Assembly (NCBI RefSeq): GCF_001039355.2
Contig: NW_019775547.1
Coordinates: 715,637 to 779,636 of the forward strand
Direction: 5' to 3'
From: Lingula anatina
Lineage: Eukaryota > Brachiopoda > Lingulata > Lingulida > Lingulidae
Length of the DNA stretch: 64,000 nucleotides
A program made the position numbers and the translations under genes. This document shows positions 22,544 to 33,200 of the stretch, one piece after another. Numbering within the stretch: the first letter of the stretch is position 1; each line of letters begins with the position of its first letter. The notes under the pieces were generated by a model. That model saw only the letters and a program-made list of their open reading frames with translations. It made no database searches and had not been told where the DNA came from.

Positions 22544-25500
22544 TTATAATTTAGATTTAGGCATTTGTCCCATCAGCTTCTCAAGCTTCATTGCTAAGGC
22601 CATATTGCCTGACAGTTTCAGTTTTCCTGTCATAAATGCTGCTGTGGGTTTCATGCTTCCTTCAAACATCTTCACAAAATCCCCGCTGTCCATGGTCATA
22701 GTGACATCTGCCGCCTCTGGCTCCCCTTGACCAACTGCCCCTGCACCATTTTTCATGTCTAAGTACCAAGTTCCAGCATCTGCACCTGCAGATTGAAATT
22801 GATATTCAAACATAACACTTGTAGCTTTAAGTGTAGGGGGCAAATTTCTAGCAGAAAGCATAGATACAGCTTCAGCAGTCTTGTTTCAACCAAATAGTAT
22901 TCTACAGCCCACGTGTGTGATTTCAAATTTGGGTAATATTATTACAAGTGCTACTTTTCAAATGTTCTAGTATGTCATATTTTAGTCGTATCACTTCAAT
23001 CTTTCTTATTTATGCTCCCCATTTAAGATCATTTTTGCATTTTATATAAGCGTAACATACAGACATGTTTCACATAAAAATGAATATCTTTATAATTTAA
23101 AATTAAGAAATATTGTTCCATTGTGCTAGTAGGCTAAAGACTCTCCCTTCATAGTTGTAAGGACCTCTTACCTTGTAAGTTGAACTGAAACACTCCATTC
23201 ACAGACTTCACCAATTCTTCATTCAACATTTTCTCAAGAGTTTGGAACAGTTTCTGTGGTCCCCCAGTTCCTGCAGCAGGTGCCTGCTGGGCGGCCTCTG
23301 CTGCTTCACCACTTTTCTGGCTCTTCTGCATCTGTACCATCAGTTTCTCAAGTTTCATTGCAAAACCAAGATTGCCAGATATTTTCACTTTCCCTGTCAT
23401 AAATGCTGCTGTTGGCTTCAGGTTTCCTTCAAACATCTTCACAAAATCCCCACTGTCCATGGTCATAGTGACATCTGCCGCCTCTGGCTCCCCTTGACCA
23501 ACTGCACCTGCACCATTTTTCATGTCCAAGTACCAAGTTCCAGCATCTGCACCTAAACAAAATATCATGAACTGTTTAAAAACTGTGGAATAGAAAAGAT
23601 CATTTTCTCTTACTTGTACTAGATTTTCCTCTGTTTTTATGTATGAGTAATATATCACATTGACTCCTGTAAACCTCACCTAGGACCTGTATTTGATGCA
23701 AGTTCTGTGGGAGGCAAACCTTATTAAGTTTTACCTTGTAAATTGAACTGGAACACTCCTCCCACTGACTTCACCATTTCTTCATCTAACATTTTCTCAA
23801 TGGCTTGGAATATTTTCTGCGGTCCACTGGCAGATGGTTTACCATCATCTAACTGATCCTGAAGCTGCTTGGGATCAACATCTAAGAAGAAGTCTGGCAG
23901 AAGTACATTACCTGTAAATGCAAGGTGTCATGTAGGACCATGAAACAACACAATCTAGTGTCCAGGCAAAACATGGATTAGAGGTGGGGCAGTTGGTGAA
24001 GGCTGTATTTCATATTTGCAACATGTGGTTAATAGTTCTTGACAGTCGATTGTTTTATTGATAACATTGTTAGTTCTATTTTATATGTTTTCTATTAAAT
24101 ATATGTAGTGGAGAGCTACTGGTTTCTGGATTCTTTATTTTATACAAATTCGAAAAAATATCAATACTTCAAATACTTTTTGCAACACTGGGTGTCTTCC
24201 ATCACATCATTTCTCACATTTTAAAATTGAATTTGGTTGTTATAACAAAAGTCCCTAGCACTACCCAAAGAATCATTACTTGCTGAACTATTATTCCAAA
24301 AGAATATATACTTAAAGTTCTTACTTTCATTTGCACTTCTAAGATTTAGACCAAATGCAAGAAATGATAAAATAATATTGTCTATTTATCAATTACCTGG
24401 TACACAGTCATATTGTCCTAAATCTGTGACACCTGATTCTGTAAGGACTTCATCGTCAATGGCAAAGTGACCGCTGTAGCTCTTGCTATCTTTGGTAAGA
24501 ATCTGATATGCAGCATCAGCCATGATTTCTGGTTTACGACATTGCTTGGCAACGTCATCTCCTCCCCCCAACATTTTCATAGCAGCTGTGTAGATGGCTA
24601 TAAACAAAACAGACAGATATCCTACAAATATATATCTGCAATAACTGGTTATAAAAACAAACTTAAATGCCACTGCTGCTAACTGTGGCCATTTATTGGA
24701 ACACAGGCTTCAGATCCAGGCATATCCCTAAATCTGATAATGCATTGAACCCTGAAATCAATACAATATATTGAACTCTGGGTTCAACATATTATTAATA
24801 TTACAATGCATCAAAATTAACACTGCATTACCCTAATAAACTGATATACCAAGTTCTAAAAGAGATTTTGTTGTATTTAAATCATTTTGCCTGGGGAGAC
24901 GGGAGAGCCAAGAAGAATATTTTTTTCTGAGACATGCTGTATCATTTGCCACTTGTATCTCACCTGTTCTTGGCCACAAAGCATTTACAGCTATGCCATA
25001 ACTCTTAAATTCTTCAGACATCCCCAGAACACACATTGACATCCCATACTTGGCCATTGTGTATGCTGCAAAAAATTTGTTTATATGTCATTGCTGAGTT
25101 CTGCAAAGATTTACATATAAATCAGTAAATCTACAAATCTAGACCATCAATTGTTAAAAACTTAAAGCTGATGTGACTAGTACTATATCTGAGCAAACAT
25201 GTCTTACCTACATGATCCTTGAACCATACTTGATTCATGTTCAATGGAGGACTAATGTTGAGAATATGTGGATTTTTGCCCTTCTTCAAATATGGCAAAC
25301 AAACCTTTGAGCTGAAAATAACAAAAAAAAAAAAATCTTAGAAGCAGATTTACAACAAAAAAGTTCTTGAAAAGTGATTATGTGCTACAATAAAATACCA
25401 TTATTATCAAAAATGCAATAAAAAGGTTCATTGAAATAACTTTACCAAAGATATGTCCCTCTTGTGTTGATTCCCATCATCAAATCATATGTTTTCATAG

Positions 25501-26061
25501 GTGTGACATCTGTTCCTGTCAGGCTAATGGCACTAGCATTATTGATGAGAATATCAATTCCACCAAACTGCTTTGCTGCCTCACCAACAGCCTTTTCTAT
25601 CTGATCTTCAAAGCGGACATCAACCACACAGGGAAGGCATTTTCCACCAGCTTCTTCAACTAAAAGAATATACATTTATTACAAACACATTTAGGCTATA
25701 TAAAATAACAGCAAAAACTTTTTGTCCTGTAATGCTTATAAACCATATGAGGCCTTAAGGAGTTCAACAACTTTTTTACTGAAACTACATCTGTTTTAAA
25801 TGTATGACCTGCAAAGAACAACTTGAATCATTTTCCTGTTTGCATAAATAAAGCAAACTGTAAACAAAGCCTTGCAGGTTTAAATAAGCATAAATCACCT
25901 TCTTTAGCAGCAGTAAATATAGTCCCAGGCAGTTTTGGGTGTGGATCTGCTGTCTTGGCAGCTATGACTACATTAGCCCCATCCCTGGCAACTCTGAGAG
26001 CTATGGCCTTTCCAATGCCACGGCTGGCACCAGTGATAAACACAGTTCGCCCAGCAAGCAT
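22544..26061 (-). CDS. HSDL2: Hydroxysteroid dehydrogenase-like protein 2 with two tandem SCP2 domains
   Basis: Eight exons on the minus strand: 26061-25899 (the exon itself begins at 26062), 25659-25446, 25311-25208, 25065-24964, 24597-24397, 23911-23735, 23552-23172 and 22785-22544. All phases match, giving 527 residues. The SDR domain (about 1-260) has the NAD-binding TGASRGIG (10-17), NNAS, NISPP and the catalytic Tyr162-x3-Lys166 (YTMAK). A linker leads to two SCP2 sterol-carrier domains: exon 6 plus most of exon 7, then the end of exon 7 plus exon 8. Human HSDL2 has one. The C-terminus is PKSKL, a perfect peroxisomal PTS1. An acceptor (TTTAG-GATG) lies just before the ATG, so a 5' exon, possibly with a few more residues, exists upstream and was not identified. 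Divergent from the thiolase gene. Confidence 0.92.
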
Positions 26062-26066
26062 CCTAA

Positions 26067-26067
<1 letters not shown>

Positions 26068-26102
<35 letters not shown>
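26068..26102. repeat. (AAT)n microsatellite
   Basis: About eleven ATA/AAT units directly upstream of the HSDL2 exon acceptor, in the spacer between the divergent genes. Confidence 0.9.
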
Positions 26103-26103
<1 letters not shown>

Positions 26104-27102
26104 GTACATGGATGGTGTCGAAGGGTTGTAATTCTAATCTCTGCACTTCCTCGTTCTGTAAAGAGTAGCTCACCCTCAGGGACCTGGTTCCTTGGATATC
26201 TATGACAATGCCCAGGCCCAATGCATAATTATTGCAAAATAATCTACACAACAACAGCATAAAAAGGAAAAGATGAAAAAATACTAATGGCAAAAGAGAA
26301 GATTCCCCCTCCCACGACAACCAAATCCCAACGGCACATAATTATGACTGGTCCATCCATATTCCTGACGAACTTTTAACTTTCTCAGTTGCTTAGGAGA
26401 TAGCGGAATTACAATATGAAAAAAATCAGAATCATCAGCCATCCAGGGACAGCCCAACCCTGAAGTGCCCCTGTACATCTGTGATGAAAAGGCTGTTAAT
26501 ACTCAAAGCTTGAACTTATTCACTCTAATGGCCTTGGAGGAGTAAGGTAAATTAGATTAGAAAAGGAAAGCAACCCCACGCGAACCGTGGTTAGTTAACT
26601 CATTTTGTCTTTTTGACAGGCAGCTGAGTTTGCCGACCAAGTCCACGCTCCATTACTATGCATTAGCCCTGAGCGATTCGTATATAATAAGATGTATCCA
26701 ATTCATGGACCCTCTTATCACTTTGAACCATTCGATCAAGACAAATCACCTGATCGAGTTTACTTACCCTAACGGTCGGAGAGATCTCTACACCGTGCTA
26801 TTAGTTCTAGTATGCAGTGGTCAGAGTTCAGCAAATTTGGACTTTAACCCCACCGGCTGCTAGTGTAGGCACGCAGTAAATATTTTTGCTGTTATTCAAC
26901 ATCATTTGTAAAACCTTAATGTGTCTTTTACCTATTATTATTGTTGTCCTTAATTTTTAAAAAAACTTTTGTACAGAAAAATCTCATTTACTTTTATACA
27001 AAATATCATACTTTGTGCGATACCAGACTCAAAAGAGTACGAGACCATTTAGTATGTAAACAGACAGATGTTTTTCCCTACCTAATCAGTATTTGCCCAA
27101 AG

Positions 27103-27205
27103 ATGTCACGCCAGGGGAAGACCTTTGTTATTGGAGTTGGGATGACAAAGTTTGAAAGGCCTATGAGCAAACAATGGGACTATCCAGATATGGGAAGAGA
27201 AGCAG
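27103..27205 (+). CDS. Thiolase exon 1, first copy
   Basis: 103 bases encoding [17 protein letters not shown]...GREA plus one base, followed by donor GTAATG. The second copy at 30879-30981 differs by one synonymous change (GAC/GAT). Both splice in phase to exon 2 at 33188. Confidence 0.85.
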
Positions 27206-30200
27206 GTAATGCCACTGCCAGTAAAAAAAAATGGACACTGGACTTTGTCCCTGTAATTTCAGTGTAGGTTATATCTTACTCATGATCAGTTGATGTTATA
27301 ATGAGAAAAGGTGGGCTTCTTAATATACCCCCCCAACCCAAACACAGAAACGTATTTAACTTTAAGTGTCTGTATATATTATGATCGGTGTGTCTGTCTG
27401 TGTCATCACTGTCACTGTTGCTGCCATGCACATGACGTTCGCCCCATAACTGCCAAACCGTATTTTCGTTTTAAATTTACTGAGTGGGTTTGTTCCCTGC
27501 AAAGGATTTTGCAGGGTAGGGTAAGTGCTTGTTCGCTGTACTTTTCACCAGGCAGGCAGTATATGGTTGTGCGGGTAGGCTGGCCCGTTATATGGCTTGT
27601 GTGCCCGTAACATGCATGGTTAATGCCCCTATTTCACACAGACCACGAATCCCACGAATGGCCATGAATTGACAAATTTCAGGATTCGTGGTTGAATCGT
27701 AATCAGTTCGTGAAGTTCTTAACAGATTTGTATATATTCGTAGTCAGTTCTTGCACTTCTTGACCAACAGGAATTGGTGGCAAAAACTTTGATGCCCCTA
27801 TTTCACACAGATCACGAATCCCACGAATCGCCTGGAATTGAAAATTTCAGGATTTGTGGTTGAATCGTAATCAGTTCGTGAAGTTCTTAACAGATTCGTA
27901 TATAATTGTAGGCAATTCTTGCAATTCTTGATCAATCGGGAATTCGTGGCAAAAAATTTGAGCTGTTCAAAGTTTTGGCCACAAACTCCAGATTCCAAAA
28001 AATCGTAGTGAACTTCTGGACAATATTCGTGCGATTCCAGCCGATTCCCACGAATATTCGTAACAATATCGCACCTGTATCGTAACTGAATCGTAGAGCG
28101 TGTTGAATTAGACCAGAAAATTGGCAAAATCTCATGATTCCAGCCGAATCCCACGGATATTCGTAATACTATCGTACCTGTATCATAACTGAATCGTGAG
28201 CATGATGAATTAGACTAGAAAATTGGCAAAATCTCACGAATCCTTACGAATCCTGAAATTTGTCAATTCCTGGCGATTCGTGGGATTCGTGGTCTGTGTG
28301 AAATAGGGGCCTAAAACGGAAGAGGCTGTTGAATGGCAGCCATTACCTGGCCCCTCAAACATGCAAATTCGACGTTTTTGACATGAAAATCATTTTTTGA
28401 GACGAGGTAGGTGTTATAAGGGGGTAAATGTATGCTCCATATGTCATCTGGTTGCTTTGTTTATGCCATTGGGATGTTCAATTTGCAGTAATAAGTGTTA
28501 AAGTGCGGCTGGAAAAGGAGGGTTTATACATATTTCAATGTCAATGGGACGTGTGTGGTGCGAACAAAGAATGTTTACACGATGACAAGTAGGCCCCCCC
28601 CATGTGTATTTTAGTGTCTGGGTGTAGACGAGAAGGCTGGGTAGCTCAGGCGGTAGAGCAGTCGCTCTGTACTGTAAGTGGCAGGGCCCGGGTTCGTTCC
28701 CTGGTGTGGCGTGTGCCTTTTTTTTTTGCTTTATTTTGTTTCTATTTTTTTTTTGTTGCATATTTAAGCATATGTTAACATTGTTTTATATATTTATATA
28801 AAAAGATAGTTACATTATTATCAGATATCTATTTATGAAATAGACTAAAATTATAATGCAGTGTAAAATAAAGTTATAATGCAGTGTAAAATAAAGTTAG
28901 ATTTAGATAAAATAAATATGCTGCCAGTGCAACTTGCATTTTCTTGTTTAATTTGTAATTAAATCTTAATATTACTAGATTCAAAAATGAATAAAAATTA
29001 AAAGTAAATTGAAATTTAAAAAAAATTACATTTGCAGGGTTTTTTTGCTCTATGAGCAATTTTATTTGGTAAAGCAGCGGGTTGCTTTTGAAAATCAGTA
29101 TGATCCGTTAACATTTACTATCATTATTCTGTTTTTTTGCACAAATTTGGTGACGTTTGCCCCATAACTTCTAAACTGTATTTTTGTTTTACTTAAAATT
29201 TACTGAGTGACTTCATTTTGTAAAGAGGCAGATTACTTACAATCGATATTGGCATAATCAGTTAACATTTATGGTCATTATTCTGGAGACATTTGCCCCT
29301 TAACTGCCAAACCATATTTTTGTTTTCCTTCAATTTTACTGAGTGGCATTTTTTGGTCAAGGAAACAGGTTGCTTCTGAAAATTGGCAGGATTGGTTTAC
29401 ATATATACAGTAATCTGTTTTTTTGCACAATTTTCGTGATGTTAGCCCCATACCTTCCAAACCATAGTTTTGTTTTACTTAACATTTACTGAGTTACTTT
29501 GTTTGGTAAAGAGGCAGGTTGTTTTCAAAAATTGGCATAATCAATTAACATTTAAGGTAATTATTCCGTTTTTTTCTTTTTTTGTGCGTGTTTGAATTTT
29601 TTTCACACATTTGCATTTTAAGTGGCTTTTATGTCCCGTGGAACTGAATCACTTGCTAGTTTTTCAATGTCCATTTTACCTGTAGTACATTATGTAGTAG
29701 GGTAAGAGTGATTATGCTGTTTAAAAGCATTATCCTTATGTAACAGTGCATCAAATATGGCCGAAACATTATTTTGTGCACTTTCTTCTGGGTAATGCAT
29801 AAACATTTTACAGCTTAGCTGCCTTGTTTCCTGTATGGTGTCTGAATAGTTGCTAGCTTTGCTGTCTAGTTTAAATTAAGTGGTGACCTAAAGCAATACC
29901 TTGTCTGTTCAAATAAATAAGTCTTTCTATTTACTTTTCAAGTATTATTAAATATTAGTCCACAAGTTGCTCATTAAATTTCAACATTTTCACAAGCAAC
30001 TTCAAGCCTATTCAAATATCTAAAAGGGCTGAAGCTAACTCAGGGGGCAGAATTTGTTGTTTTCTGATTTTTCAAGGAGCTTGAAACTTGTGCTCCGCTT
30101 AGCACANGTAATTATGACTGGTCCATCCATATTCCTGACGAACTTTTAACTTTCTCAGTTGCTTAGGAGATAGCAGAATTACAATTTGAAAAAAATAAGA

Positions 30201-33200
30201 ATCATCAGCCATCCAGGGACAGCCCAACCCTGAAGTGCCCCTGTACATCTGTGATGAAAAGGCTGTTAATACTCAAAGCTTGAACTAATTCACTCTAATG
30301 GCCTTGGAGGAGTAAGGTAAATTAGATTAGAAAAGGAAAGCAACCCCACGCGAACCGTGGTTAGTTAACTCACTTTGTCTTTTTGACAGGCAGCTGAGTT
30401 TGCCGACCAAGTCCACGCTCCATTACTATGCATTAGCCCTGAGCGATTCGTATATAATAAGATGTATCCAATTCATGGACCCTCTTATCACTTTGAACCA
30501 TACGATCAAGACAAATCACCTGATCGAGTTTACTTACCCTAACGGTCGGAGAGATCTCTACACTGTGCTGTAAGTTCTAGTATGCAGTGGTCAGAGTTCA
30601 GCAAATTTGGACTTTAACCCCACCGGCTGCTAGTGTAGACACGCAGTAAATATTTTTGCTGTTATTCAACATCATTTGTAAAACCTTAATGTGTCTTTTA
30701 CCTATTATTATTGTTGTCCTTAATTTTTAAAAATAATTTTGTACAGAAAAATCTCATTTACTTTTATACAAAATATCATACTTGTAACTTTGTGCGATGC
30801 CAGACTCAAAAGAGTACGAGACCATTTAGTATGTAAACAGACAGATGTTTTCCCTACCTAATCAGTATTTGCCAAAAGATGTCACGCCAGGGGAAGACCT
30901 TTGTTATTGGAGTTGGGATGACAAAGTTTGAAAGGCCTATGAGCAAACAATGGGATTATCCAGATATGGGAAGAGAAGCAGGTAATGCCACTGCCAGTAA
31001 AAAAAAATGGACACTGGACTTTGTCCCTGTAATTTCAGTGTAGGTTTTATCTTACTCATGATCAGTTTATGTTATAATGAGAAAAGGTGGGCTTCTTAAT
31101 ATACCCCCCCCCAACCCAAACACACAAACGTATTTAACTTTAAGTGTCTGTATATATTATGATCGGTGTGTTTGTCTGTGTCATCACTGTCACTGTTGCT
31201 GCCATGCACATGACGTTCGCCCCATAACTGCCAAACCGTATTTTCGTTTTAAATTTACTGAGTGGGTTTGTTCCCTGCAAAGGATTTTGCAGAGTAAGGG
31301 TAAGTGCTTGTTCGCTGTAATTTTCACCAGGCAGACAGTATATGGTTGTGCGGGTAGGCTGGCCCGTTATATGGCTTGTGTGCCCATAACATGCATGGTT
31401 AAAACGGAAGAGGCTGTTGAAGGGCAGCCATTACCTGGCCCCTCAAACACGCAAATTCGACGTTTTTGACGTGAAAATCATTTCTTGAGACGAGGTAGGT
31501 GTTATAAGGGGGTGTAGTGCCAGGGGCAGGTAGAACCGACTGGGTAGCTCAGTAGGTAAGAGCACTCGTTCTGTTAGCGAGGGGTCCCGGGTTCGATTCC
31601 TGGTCTGGTTGGTGATTTTTCTGCACTCACCGCAAATGGCTACAATGGTGGCAGCGGTGTTGCGAGATAGGGCTCGCGTCTTTCGGCATTTGGGGGGGAG
31701 GAGTGTAGTGCCAAGGACAGGTAGAACTGGCCTGATAGCTCAGGTGGTAGAGCACTCGCCCTGTTAGCGAGAGGTCCCGGGTTCGATTCCTGGTCTGGTC
31801 GGTGATTTTTCTGCACTCACCCCAAATTGCTTCAATGGTGGCAGCGGTGTTGCGAGATAGGGCTCGCGTCTTTCGGCATTTGGGGGGGAGGAGTGTAGTG
31901 CCAGGGGCAGGTAGAACCAGCCGGGTAGCTCAGTAGGTAAGAGCGCTCGCTCTGTTAGCGAGGGGTCCCGGGTTCGATTCCTGGTCTGGTCGGTGATTTT
32001 TCTGCACTCACCCCAAATCGCTACAGGGGTAAATGTATGCACCATATGTCATCCAGTTGCTTTGTTTAGGCCATTGGGATGTTCAATTTGCAGAAATAAG
32101 TGTTAAAGTGCGGCTGGAAAAGGAGGGTTTATACATATTTCAATGTCAATGAGACGTGTGGTGCGAACAAAGAATAACTTCTAAACTGCATTTTTGTTTT
32201 ACTTAAAATTTACTGAGTGACTTCATTTTGTAAAGAGGCAGATTACTTACAATCGATATTGGCATAATCAGTTTACATTTACGGTCATTATTCTGGAGAC
32301 ATTTGCCCCTTAACTGCCAAACCACATTTTTTTTTTCCTTTAATTTCACTGAGTGGCATTTTTTGGTCAAGGAAACAGGTTGCTTTTGAAAATTGGCAGG
32401 ATTGGTTTACATATATACAGTAATATTCTGTTTTTTTGCACAATTTTCATGATGTTAGCCCCATACCTTCCAAACCATAGTTTTGTTTTACTTAACATTT
32501 ACTGAGTTACTTTGTTTGGTAAAGAGGCAGGTTGTTTTCAAAAATTGGCTTAATCAGTTAACATTTAAGGTAATTATTCTGTTTTTTTTTTCTTTTTTTG
32601 TGTGTGTGTGTTTTAATTTTTTTCACACATTTGCATTTTAAGTGGCTTTTATGTCCCGTGGAACTGAATCACTTGCTAGTTTTTCAATGTCCATTTTACT
32701 TGTAGTATATTATGTAGTAGGGTAAGAGTGATTATGCTGTTTTAAAGCATTATCCTTATGTAACAGTGCATAAAATATGTCCGAAACATTATTTTGTGCA
32801 CTTTCTTCTGGGTAATGCATAAACATTTTACAGCTTTGCTGCCTTGTTTCCTGTATGGTGTCTGAATAATTGCTAGCTTTGCTGTCTAGTTTAAATTAAG
32901 TGGTGACCTAAAGCAATACCTTGTCTGTTCAAATAAATAAGTCTTTCTATTTACTTTTCAAGTATTATTAAATATTAGTTCGACAAGTTGCTCATTAAAT
33001 TTCAACATTTTCACAAGCAACTTCAAGTTGTTTTCTGATTTTTCAAGGAGCTAGAAACTTGTGCTCCGCTTAGCCCAAAAACAATATATTATGCCCCACC
33101 CCCCTCTCCCCATTTTATCAACCTTTGTATTCCTTTTAACATTTGATTCTTTCCATAGATAAACATAATATTTCCTGAACATTTCAGGTTCTACTGCATT

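Larger units (their letters stand above)
26339..30103. repeat. Direct repeat B, copy 1
   Basis: 3.77 kb copy of 30109-33074, very similar where both are present. It carries the first copy of thiolase exon 1 and its upstream region. Private segments are the 688 bp element (27624-28311) and 28571-29164. It ends just before the N at 30107. Confidence 0.92.

Noticed and set aside
23242-23556. Plus-strand ORF of 104 residues
   Set aside because: It is the antisense of HSDL2 exon 7; the minus strand encodes an SCP2 domain.
26284-26478. Candidate first coding exon of HSDL2 ([13 protein letters not shown]...)
   Set aside because: It does not resemble the HSDL2 N-terminus and no donor gives the needed phase.
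31537-31992. Three functional tRNA genes (anticodon loop resembling Asn GTT)
   Set aside because: The A and B boxes are good, but with the only sensible 5-base anticodon stem the loop has C at position 33, and the sequences are embedded in LTR-like repeats with target duplication.
31764-32045. Minus-strand ORF of 93 residues with RNRTRDPS
   Set aside because: Translation of the tandem tRNA-like LTR units; the repetition in the protein mirrors the DNA repeat.
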